From Cheiracanthium punctorium (taxonomy: Eukaryota > Arthropoda > Arachnida > Araneae > Cheiracanthiidae): a stretch of DNA of 64,000 bases. The notes beneath the pieces were generated by a model that had not been told where the DNA came from, did not search any database, and saw only the letters and a list, made by a program, of their open reading frames with translations. Location: the NCBI GenBank assembly GCA_038373885.1, contig JAWZYV010017527.1, positions 682,001 to 746,000 on the forward strand, written 5' to 3'. The position numbers and the translations under genes were made by a program. Shown in pieces: positions 24,030 to 35,800 of this stretch. Positions within the stretch are counted from its first letter, which is position 1, and the number at the start of each line of letters is the position of its first letter.

Positions 24030-24345
24030 TGATCATATTTCGTCTTCAGCGGTGCATGGAGAAAGCACGGCTGCTGCAAGCGAAGTCAGTCTCCAACACG
24101 GCGTAGAGATATGTGTTTTGGCCCGCTCAGCGAACATTGATTTCGGGTTTGTTTGTCATTTTCAGCGTAAGCTGCGATGTTTACAGCGAGTATTTCCGCG
24201 TGTGCGGGTTGTCGTAATCTCAGGTTTATGAACGACTAAACCGATTGCAGCGCTGTCTTCACTTTTCGTTGACTACGAAATGGCGTGTGCGGCAGACGAG
24301 AATATCTTTGGAGAAATAATCTGTCGTGTCTGTTGGAAGGAATAA
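24030..24345 (+). promoter_or_regulatory. Candidate upstream promoter / 5' UTR exon region
   Basis: A CpG-containing, non-repetitive block in otherwise AT-rich debris, 2.3-2.6 kb upstream of the first coding exon. It includes a donor-like CAGC|GTAAGC near 24168 and an AATAAAAGG box near 24343. The gene needs an upstream non-coding exon; this is the best-looking place, but there is no direct evidence. Confidence 0.2.
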
Positions 24346-24536
24346 AAGGACTATAGATGTATTTGCATACTATTATATAATTTTAGGTTAGGAGTCTGTC
24401 CCCCCCCCCCTAATCTACGCGCACGTTAATTATAGCCAAAGGTTCAATTTTGAAGCTTTATATTAAAGAAAAATATTTTTTTATAATTCAGTGCGTAACA
24501 AACGCAATCTACTTTAAAGAATTTAAAAATGTTTAG

Positions 24537-24796
24537 CAGCGACGGGCTAATGCAATTTTGTGGGTGGGGGCTGTTAGTTGGAAGATTATCAAACACACCC
24601 ATTTTATGGACGTAAAATAAGATATTTTACATTAATTTCTTTTTTCTTGGAGGGGCGTTCGACCCCCCCCCCCCATTTAACCAGTCCTTGATTTTTAGTA
24701 CCACTGAAAATTTTTACCAGATATTTAATAAAATTTACGGCGCTATGGGTATCTGGTAAAAATCAAATAAAAGGAGACCCCCCCCTCCCGTCGCTG
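24537..24796. mobile_element. MITE with CAGCGACGGG ends
   Basis: CAGCGACGGGCTAATGC and CCTCCCGTCGCTG are inverted, each followed inward by G or C runs. No target duplication could be read. Confidence 0.55.
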
Positions 24797-25654
24797 GATC
24801 CATCCCATGAGAAATAGCTACACGTACCCATAGGGCATGTGGAATAAAATTACTATGTATACACGCTTGTTAAAAATAGTTATTTTAAATGTTTTTTTGT
24901 TGTTCCTCTTGTCCTGCCTAAAATATCTCTTCACAATTTCATAAATACCTTTAATCTTTGAACTTGTAATTATTTAATTATGTATTCATTTTTAAAATGA
25001 ATAAAAGTTGCAATGGTTTTCCTCCATGCTTTACTTGTCTTTTAATTTAAAAAAGGAATAAACTTGCAGAAAATAACAGATTGGGAATCTAAGGAAACAC
25101 AATTTTTTGAAAATTAGAATTGTTTTGTGGAAATTTGTGTTTATGAAATGTACATAATTTTAATTTTGTGTGAAAAAATAAAACTTGGGTGGAATTTGAT
25201 TGATGATTGTTTAGTTTGGAAATCTTTATGCATACCAGTAAAATGGCATGAATAAAATTTAAAGGACAGTCAAATTTGTATATTTTTAGGGTGGTTACCA
25301 GCAGGGAGTTATCAAGGAAACAGAAAATTATCCAGAAACTTATAGTTTCATTGGTAGAATACTTATTAATGTTTGGTTTGAACTTTTACTGTTATTTTGG
25401 GATATTTTTCATTGCATTTTCAATAAAATCATCATTTTTATAAAAATCTCCCTTTGATTTTCAACACCTACTATTTTCTCACAAAATTTTACTATCAGTT
25501 ATTAAATTTTATTTAAAAAATAATGGTATTAATTTAGTGCTGTATGTTTACTTAGAAAAACAGTTGCTGAGATTTCTAAACCCAAATATGTTTGAAGTGT
25601 AATGAATCAAATTCTGCTTATTTTTTGGTTTTTGTGAAAGATTAACTCAAACAG
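24797..25654. other. No gene recognised
   Basis: AT-rich, no open frame of note. A diverged unit of the downstream minisatellite may start near 25290. Confidence 0.35.
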
Positions 25655-25975
25655 TTATAAATATCAGGAAATTTGCAAACAGTAGTTTGGTAGATTCTGA
25701 CATTGGATGGCAGGGAATACCAAGGAAAAATCGTAGTTTTCTAATCTGTTTGATTCTGTGTATTCTGGCCTAGAATATCAAGGAATTTGCTGTGATAGTT
25801 TGTTTGATATTGCGCATTCTGACTAGGAATAACAGGGAATATTAGGGAATTTGCAAATGATAGTTTGATATGTATTCTATTCTGACCTGAAATAACAGGA
25901 AATATCAAGAGATTTGCTATTAATAGTCAGTTTAATATTGTGCATTCTTACCTGGAATGATAGGGAATATCTGAA
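25655..25975. repeat. Diverged minisatellite, about 67-bp unit
   Basis: Phrases GGAATTTGC, GATAGTTTG, ATTGTGCATTCTGACC and GGAATA recur near 25668, 25781, 25847 and 25908 in the same order. Confidence 0.6.
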
Positions 25976-26000
25976 TTCATATGTTTTTGCCTTGTTTTAA

Positions 26001-26553
26001 CCCTTTGAGGCACAACCCTTCTTCAATGCTGAAAAAAGGGCAGCCGTTGCCATCGCTCGACTTAACGACCAGCAAGATGGTGGACGATCGAAACGTTCAT
26101 TGCGTGCCACAGATCTAGAGACCCCTTTTTTTATGCAGCTAGCTGTGCGATACAGCCAGCTGTCATCAAAAAACGGTCTCTAGATCTGTGGCACACGAAC
26201 GTTTCGATCGTCCGCCATCTTGCTGGTCGTTAAGTCGAGCGATGGCAGCGGCTGCCCTTTTTTCAACATTGGGCAATCTATCCGGCTGGGCAATCTATCT
26301 ATTTATATATCTAATCTATTGGGCAATCTATCTGTTCTCGCATTCTTCCATTTTTCAGCAGATGTCAGTGCTGTTAAAAAGAATCGTGACCATTTTTTTA
26401 CGGGGAAATGACGTGCTAAAAAGTAAAGAAATCTCGCGGAGCTATGTCACCCGCCACTATTTTTATAGAAATCCAATCTATTCTTCGTGACTGGCAACAG
26501 TCAAAACGTCAGAGTTTGGTGTTGCCAGAGCGGCAACACTGTGCGTTAAAGGG
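26001..26553. mobile_element. piggyBac-type MITE with palindromic core, copy 2 (intact)
   Basis: Flanked by perfect TTAA on both sides (25997-26000, 26554-26557). Ends CCCTTTGAGGCAC and GTGCGTTAAAGGG are inverted. Inside, a palindrome with arms of about 100 bp (26023-26125 and 26172-26273) is followed by a single-copy part. TTAA duplication and CCC/GGG ends point to piggyBac. It ends 75 bp before the acceptor of the first coding exon. Confidence 0.85.
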
Positions 26554-26632
26554 TTAAAGATGTTGATAGTTTTCTTACTTAAATACACGAATCTATGTAT
26601 AGTTTGTGACCTTTATCTTCTTTCTATTTCAG

Positions 26633-26833
26633 TAGTTTCTTTTAAGAATGGCTGAGGAGAAAGAGACAGAAGAGCAGAAGTCTGCGTCAGATGAGAAAAA
26701 GCAAGAGACGGAAACAAATTCTTCCAATAGTTCACCAAAAGGTAGACGCCTTTCCACAGCAGCAGGAAAGAACAAGTCTGGACTCTGTCGGGTCCGCCTT
26801 CTAGATGGCTCCGACTACGAAACTGAAGTGGAT
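26633..26833 (+). CDS. cora: 4.1 gene exon 1 (first coding exon; CDS from 26648)
   Basis: Acceptor TTCTATTTCAG ends at 26632, so 15 nt of 5' UTR precede the ATG and an untranslated exon must lie upstream. It encodes residues 1-62: an acidic, low-complexity head, then [18 protein letters not shown], the first strand of FERM lobe F1. The donor GAT|GTAAGT is strong, phase 0. A piggyBac-type MITE ends only 75 bp before the acceptor. The next intron is 1007 bp. Confidence 0.93.
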
Positions 26834-29800
26834 GTAAGTACTTTTCCTTGTCCCGTATTTACAATGAAATTTAACTCTCTTACTGAGCTATTCACGGCTG
26901 GCTTTGTAATTGAGTGGTTTAGTCCTAAGAAATAAAGTAGGAGGTTGAAGGGGAGTGCACTCATTTTTAAAGAAGTTTAATCTAAATTTATGCAGCTAAT
27001 AAGAATGTAGCTTTTAAAAAAATAATTTGATTAGTGATGAAAATTAATTGTAAATATGAATGAAAATTAAAAAAAAAAAAACTAAGTCTTTTCGATCATT
27101 ACGGAAAAGAAACTTAACATTCCTATATACAGTTGTCAAAAATCAAACATGAAAATTATTAAGATTTTCTTTTGGATTTGTACTTGATTCTTCGCTACCC
27201 CAGATTTTGACTCTTCTCGACCTTTTGGAAAGATATGCATGGAGCAGAGATGCATTTTAGAAGAGGATATATGCATTCTATTTCTGATAATATGTTTACA
27301 TTATAGTAAAAGTTTTTATTTCATATTTATACACGAGTTTTTATAACATATTTACAAAACAGTTCTGAGTTTTAAACCCCTCTTGAGCAGTCTTGTAAGT
27401 TTTTGAAAATGAATAGTGTGTAATCCACAAATAGTTTGAACATGAAGGATATTGGAATTATGGTGAACTTTATGTGCACAAGCTCCCTTTAACATACATG
27501 GTCAAACAGGGGGTCCAGGCGAAAGAGGTTGTCACCCTCCAAAGGGCTGATGAAGGTTGGTGCTGCTTAGTATTTTTATGGGAGCCGAGCTTAAAGTATT
27601 TAAGTTGCTGTAGAATCAACAAAGTCGTTAATCCACCTGCTGATAATCAAGAATTTACTGTACTTGTATTATAAAATTCTTTTTATAATACAAGTTTAAT
27701 AGTTACATTTTGTAAATATTAAATCATTTTTACAATAAACTTTTTCAAGAATTTTTTTTTAGACTATCAAAAATTATTTTATAGTTTATTATATTCTGTG
27801 TGTACAGATCTACTATTTTCCCTCCTTCTGTTTGTTGCAGAGACGAGCTAAAGGCGGAGAATTGTTTGACAGAATTTGTGACTCTCTTAATATTATGGAA
27901 AAAGATTATTTTGGACTAACGTTCCGTGATCATGAAGATGCAAGGGTGAGTATTGCAACTGAAAACTACATGTAAAAACACACGCACCTTTTTTTTTTCT
28001 TCTTTTTAAATACATTTACCGTATCAGTTAAAAGTTAGGAATTTACCTTACTGAAATCATTTGAATATGATTTGAGTTTAACCTTAAGGTTCCCTTGCTA
28101 ATCTGTTAAGTGTATTTCAAGGCTTGTATCACTCTTTCATTCTAAGGATACTCATATCCAGAAGTTATATATAATTTTATTTTAAAATCTTAAGTTCTTC
28201 CTCTTGAGGAAGAATCAGTATTTTGCTTTCACTAAATCTATGCTGTATATTATATCTACAAAAGAGGAGCATAAAATAAATCTTTTACTTCCAGTTGCAT
28301 AGAGACAATCAATAACATTAAACTTAACAATGTTGGTTTAATAGCATTAATAATGTTGGATTTTGTACAGTGATACATCAATATTTCAGGCACATTTGTC
28401 TTTCAAAAGCAAAATTTTGATATTTTGTGTAGAATAATGTTGATAAAAGAACTTTTAATATTGAAAGACTGTGCTACTCTTCTAATGATGCTTTTATTTT
28501 AAAAAAATTCATAGGTAAAAATCAAATTTACTAATTTATATTGAGGAGATTTATCGGACTACATTATGGCAAGTTTTATAGCTCTAGCCAGTTTATCAGT
28601 ATCTTGTAAATTTCACAAGTAATCTGAAGGCTGACTCTAAATATGAATACTAATTAAGTAAAATTTATAAAAATTAAATTTTAAAAACTGCCTAAATAAT
28701 CCATAGTTCAAGTATGAGAATATTTTTCTTATTGGCAATTTTTGCATTTCTTTATAGTGTTTTATATGGAAATTCTCAGTCATATTTCATTAGAAAAGTC
28801 CAGTCAGTCTTGTAAAAAATTTTCATTTAAAAAAGTTCTGGCTTTTGGTGGGATTATTTTGAGATTTAAACATTCACTTTAAGATTTTAAAATCCTGTTA
28901 TATGTTTTATTGATTTTTGTGCTGAGAAAATACTGTAGATTTTCCATTATTTCTGAGACACGAAACTAAGTGCTTAATTTTTTTTGTGTGTGTGTGTGTG
29001 TGTGCATTTTAGCTTCAAATCCAAGTATTCATTAGACTTTTTTGTCTAATATTGTTATAATTTTCCAATAGAAATCGTGCATTTTATTTCATTATATTAT
29101 ATTTTTATTGAGCAGAATCATGTGGGGGGGGAAAAAAAACCTCATTTCTGAAGTTACACTATTATCATCACCATCCTTAAAAATTATAACTTTCAGTTCT
29201 TTAATATTTTTTCTTTTTTTTTCCCCTCTCCCCAGAACTGGCTGAACTTTGATAAGAGAATAAGCAAACAAATCAAAAGTAAGTATGTTATTCTTTTCAT
29301 TGAGTATATAATTGTATTGCAATAGTATATAAGTTTTCTATTATGATAGTTTCAGTTTATATCTATTGAGAGAGGTTTCACTGAATTTTATTCAATCACC
29401 AGAGAGAAAATATGACTGAAAGATATTCTGTATTTCAATGAATACATATTTGACCAAAAGTGAAGTGTTATAATTTTTGAATACTGAAGTTAATACTACT
29501 TTAATGGATACAAAATATTTTAAGTTTCAAAAATTTATGAACAAGTTTAGCTTTAAATTGATAGGCTTATTCATAAATATTGTTGTTGTAGAGTTGTTAG
29601 GATGAAACACATTAGGCTTATAGAAACTATGGAATAATCTTGAATGCACAATTTACAGAAATTCACATATGGTTAAGTTATCAATCAATGTTATCATCAA
29701 TGTAAGTTATCAGTCAATGTTAAGTTATCAGTCAATGGTTAATTTATGAATCAATGTTATCAGTAATGTAAGTAATCAGTCAATGGTTAAGTTATTCAAT

Positions 29801-32800
29801 TATGGTTAAATTATCAATCAATGTTATCAGTAATGTAAGTTATCAGTGAGTCAATGGTTAAGTTATTCAATTATGGTTAAATTATCAATCAATGTTATCA
29901 GTAATGTAAGTTATCAGTCAATGGTTAAGCTATTCAATTTATAGTAGTCAATTGAACAAAAACTTCCTCAGAAATGGTGATTCACATGCAAAAGAAACAT
30001 TCCACAAACCAAAACATAGTAGAATACTTGAAGAACCCTTAATTGCTCCACAACATAAGATATTACAATTCACAACATCTTTTCTAATTATTCCTAAGCT
30101 TCTGTTCTCAAACTGCAGACTGCAATGTTATCCAGTTTGAATTTAAGAATTAGTATTTTGCATTCTAAGTAACCAATTTACATACAACAAAATCCAACGA
30201 GTAGAGCATGAATTTTTGACTAAATTGAACCATAAAAGAGCAAATCCCTTCAAGAATTTATAATAATTAAATTATCAGAAAATTCAAATTAACAAAGTTC
30301 GATTACCTCTTAAAATATACTGTAAAATTTAGGATTATTACAGTGAAGAAAAATAAGGGATTTTTAATATCTTATTCATAACAAATAAAAAAAAACTTTC
30401 TGGCTAAAATTAACTTCTGCGAGAATTAAGCTTCAGTCATAATTATTTTTATTTTAATTATTACATCAAACATTTTTCTAATAAATTATTTGTCAATAAA
30501 TGGGAGTGTTTATATTAATGACATCTGTCAATCAGTTTCTAAGACAGCCAATTTTTCAAAACTGTTACACTTTCTCATATAAATAAGAACCCTGTGTACT
30601 AAAAAACGCTTTGTAGTTATTATGTTAAGTGCTGATTTGTTGTCTTTATTTTATAATTAGATGCACCATGGGTATTTTCTTTTGAAGTGAAATTTTATCC
30701 ACCTGATCCTGCTCAACTTCAAGAAGACATTACTAGGTAAAGATGGGATTGAGTTGCCACATTCCTTGATAGTAAAACACTTTAATTTACCTTTTACTGG
30801 AAAAAAGGGGAATGGAGTTCTTTGGTGTAAACTAAGGTTTAAACCAGCTATTTAGTCTTTTCACCCCCTCCAAGGAAACCATCTGATTTAAACCATTTTC
30901 TCACAACTGTTCTGAGTATTGCTATTTACTTGCTTTTTTCCCCCTTTTAATGAAATACGAAATTCTGTGAAATGCATGAAGTGTTTTATTAAGTTCATAA
31001 TGATTTAGACATTACTCATATCAAGTATTAGATCTGTTGTATATTTAGTACATGTGAAAATTATTAAAATATCTCATGTATTTGTGACGGTATATCTTTC
31101 TGAATATAATTTGATAAATTATCCAGTTTTCCAATCTTTTGCTACATTAGTTTACCGTATCCGGATAATTGAAACATTTTGAATTCTTTAAGTGCTCAAG
31201 CACATTTTCTGCATGCTTCATTTGTATAGTTTTGGTTGTAGTTACAAAAGGGATTTAAAAAATTGAATTAAAAAAATACATCATTCACAAATTCAAACTT
31301 TTTGTGATATTTTTTAAACGTTGAATGCACAACACATTATAAAAGAAATGAGATTGTTGATCATTTTAGCTTAGAAGTGGGTGTGTGATACTTCTATGAC
31401 TGAAGTTGGATCTCACTGCTTTGAATACTACTGGATGACTAATTGATACATGCATTGATGTCGTGCAATGATAAAAAAAAACCTCCACAATCTTGTAGTT
31501 TTTTTGGGTTTTTTTTTGTACTTCATATACAATATTTTTTCTGTTGGTATTCTTAGATGTTAATTAGATAATTATGAAGTTAAGACCATCTTAAATTTAG
31601 AGAAGCAACTCTCTCATCAGAAAATGGGATTTTGTCTTCTTTTTTTCTTGAAAATAAAGCATATAGCTACTTTTATTCATATTATATTGTTGTAAACAAA
31701 TATTTTGTGAAACAAATTTTGGCTGACCAGTGGCCAAGCGCATAGCTTTCTCAGCAGAGACGAAAAGTGCTTGGTTCAAACCCAGGTCTTGTCTGTTGAC
31801 CTAGCCATTTGGAGTTTTTCTTTGTTTTCTCCAAAACTTCAGGTAAATTCAGGTTAGGAACCCATGGAGTGTGCACACCCCTTTCCCCTTTTCCTAGATC
31901 CCACGAGCAGATAAGTGATATAATTTCATAATCAGAAAATTCAAATTAACGAAGTTTGATTACCTCTTAAAATATACTGTAAAATTTAGGATTATTATAG
32001 TGAAGAAAAATAGGGGATTTTTAATATCTTATTCATAACAGTTGTATCCAGGTTTAACAAATTCTTCATTACAAAAAATGTCTAAATGCTTATCTTATGC
32101 AAGTGTCCCTAATAAGTGACTACTCAGAGTTTTATTTAGTTTATGAATATTTCAGATTAACAAATGAAGTATTACAATTTAGGAGAAAAACAAATTCAGT
32201 CGTAATGAAATTTTAATTTAACAAATTTTTCAGTTATGAATTTGTTGTTTTCTTAAATTTGTTAATAATCAGATTTCTTTGTATAAATTGTAACAGATCT
32301 AATTAAATACCAATTTTGATCATGAAAATTTTTATGCATGACCAAAATCTCACATCCAAATCTTATTTTAAAGAAATAAGTTTGAAATTATTTAAAACTA
32401 TTTTCCTTAAAAAGCTGTTTTTATGGTTGATAAATTAAAATTTGACCAAGTGATTTGCTAAAAAATTATCCTAATATTTGATTTTAATAACTCTTAAAAA
32501 CAGAAAATATTAAAGTTTGCGATGAAAAAAAAAAAAAAAAAAGATTAATATCATTATTTAAATATCATTAGAAATTATTAACATGCTTAAAATAAAAGGT
32601 GTAATATTGAAATTAAATGTTCCAATAACCTGTGTTTATAAGCCTAGACATCAAAAACTGTTCTCAGCTATGAATGACGGTATTGATTACTTTTTGTATA
32701 ATGTTAAAAAATATGTACTAAATATTATTTTATATGAACTGCCTTATTCAAAGAACATTTCTTCTTGAAAATCCATAGAAACATACAAAAAATCCCCTTT

Positions 32801-35800
32801 TTTTCCATGGGAACCTCTAAAAAAACATTGAAAATAACTTTTTCTGTTTTTAATAAATTTCTTTTGTTTTATTCAACAGGTATCATTTATGTTTACAAAT
32901 CAGAAATGATATTCTATGTGGGAAGTAAGTATTAAACCTTTATGTCTTAAAATAATAAGTGCGTTTATTAAAAACTGTGTATTTGTATAAATAATGCCAT
33001 AAATGTTGTTCATGGGAAAACACTTTATTTGTACATCCAGAATTGTCTAGTATTTATAAGCTTATATTGACTTCCAGTGATTCAATGTCTTGCATGTTGT
33101 GCTCAGTACTAACCTAAATACAGTTGACTCCCTTAAAAATTATTATTAATACATTTTTTTTATGATTATATAGGTTTTGTTCATGATTTCTTTTTTCTTT
33201 TAAGAGAAGATTTTTAAAAAAAAATTACCCATTATATAAATAGCCTTAAAACTGACTAAAAGATAGTGTTAAATATATTTAGTAATCACTACTTTAATAT
33301 TTTCAGTAAATATCTAGATAAATAACTTGATAAATAAGAAATATGGTCTAAAAATATTTTATATTGAATTTGTTTTGGTGAATGCAAAGGTTTTTACAGT
33401 GCTCCAATTCAGCTTTAATAATACTTCACTTTTGCAAAGTGCCCAAGCTTTGTCCAATGACTTTTAAACCTTTTTTAACTTCTGCATATTTGATTTTGTA
33501 AAGTCAAAGGGGTTTTTACAATTTTGATTTTAAAAAAATTCCTAAAAGCAGGTTTAAAGGTGTTTTTTTTTAAACTGCTTTATTTTGAATACTCTAACAT
33601 GTTTGAATATTTTTTGTGCAAAGTAAACATTAGTGTGCATTTCTATCAGTTTAATTCAAATTACTGCAGTACAAGTGCATTCATATGCATTTGTAAAAGT
33701 CTATTTTTAATTTATGGATTTTTTTCCTTTTTCAACAGACTTCCTTGCTCATTCGTAACGCATGCTTTGCTTGGCTCATACTTAGTACAGTCAGAACTAG
33801 GAGATTATGATCCTGAAGAACACGGCAATAACTACCTTTCAGATTTCCGATTTGCTCCCAATCAAACTCCAGAGCTGGAAGAGAAAGTAATGGAGCTTCA
33901 TAAACAGCATAAGTAAGTTACAGCCGAAAGCACTGTCCATATTTACCTGTCAAACTTCGGAAAGTTATAAAAAATACATAAATGAGTTTATATGTCAAGG
34001 AACCAGGATTCTAAACAATTGCATCTTCAGTAATAGAATTTACGTTTTTCTCCTTCTGCTAAGAGGAAATTCGCGAGTATAGAATGGAAAGAATGGCATC
34101 CTCATAGGAAGAATACAGACACAGATTTTGTTGGCAAAATACAGTATAACCTTGATACCTCAAAGTTTTAGGTACATTGAAAAAAATAGAGTTTTCAAGA
34201 TTACGAGGTGAAATAAAAAGGAGTTCTGTTTGTAAGGGGAAATTAATTTATTTGAGATAAGCTTTTTGAGATGTCAATGTTCAGTGTATTGAGATTATAC
34301 TGTATTATCAGAGAAAAGATCCTCTCTGCATGGGGAATTTGGTTTAAGTACCTCTTTGACATGTGGGCCACATGATCTCTTGCACCTTTGCGTTGGGTGT
34401 GACTCTACAAGTTATCTCAGATAAAAAGCTAAAAACAAAGCAAGGGGGGGGCCCACCTGCTGCAGACCCCAATACCAAAACTTAGAAAAAATGGGATGCA
34501 GCATGAAGGATAGCCCCTGCCACCAATAAACCTCGTTACAGTGCTGTTTAGATATTTTGGTAGCAAAGGGTAAGATATTGATATATTGCAGGCAAAATCA
34601 TTGGCATTTGTTTTCTTGCTTTACGTATATCCAGTATGAAACACGAGCATGCACCATGTGAAATATCATGAAATGTGCAGTGAATATCATGCTTAGGGTA
34701 ATTTTACTTGTGTGTGAAATCCATAAAGAGGTTTCGATTTTTTTTTTTTTTTTTTTTTTTTTTTGTGGGAGAGAGAAAAAAAAAAGAGTTCTTTCTGAAA
34801 TACATTACTTGTGATCTACAGAAGAATTTTTATAAATAAGAAGTCTCTGTTGTTAAAAATTGTTTCAGAATCCATTGCTGCAATTGGATATTGATTATTT
34901 TAAAACCTTTAACCTGAGTAAATTGCATCTACAAGAAAATCTTTGTAAATGTAATAATGTATGAATATGACAATATGTATGAATATGAAGCTTTTTCCAA
35001 ACCTATTTTATAATGAATTATATTTTTATATAGTTTATAAAAATATATATCATATAAAAATATCATAAAAAATACCATATAAAAATATAATGAATTATAT
35101 TTATATATGATATTATAGTTTTTTTCTAATAATTTCTCATTTTTTCCAGAGGTCAAACACCTGCTGAGGCAGAGCTACACTACCTAGAAAATGCTAAAAA
35201 ATTAGCCATGTACGGTGTTGATCTCCACCAAGCTAAAGATTCCGAAACCATTGATATAATGCTTGGAGTTTGCTCATCGGGTCTACTGGTCTACAGAGAC
35301 AGGTTACGGATCAACAGATTTGCATGGCCCAAAATACTCAAAATCTCTTACAAAAGGAATAACTTTTATATAAAAATTCGGCCGGGTGAGGTAATATGGC
35401 TTTATCAATCTAATTATATTTTTTATCATCTTGCATTGTTTTTGACTGCTAGGTCAAAAATTGTGATATTTTTCTTCTTTAATGAAATCTTGTAAGAGTT
35501 CTTTTATCTGTGTGGAACTAAGCACGGATTTGATGTTTTTTTTAATTATTTGCATCACTCTCTGGTTTATTGGCTTTTTAAAATCTGTATTCGCTGTATC
35601 TTTTTGAGGAACCCAAAAACTATATTGGTATATTTGAACATGTCAAAGTGTGAATGAAATACAACAATTCATGAATTTTGTTCCCCTTTTTAACAAAAAT
35701 ATACATTTACTATTGTATTTTTTAATATGGATAAATATAATAATACTAAGTATGTTGTATAATGTATGTTACTGTAACATTTAAATAACTTAAGCCTGCC

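Noticed and set aside
31730..31785. Functional tRNA gene
   Set aside because: A- and B-box-like motifs are present, but the sequence does not fold into a proper cloverleaf by eye and continues into a shared SINE tail.
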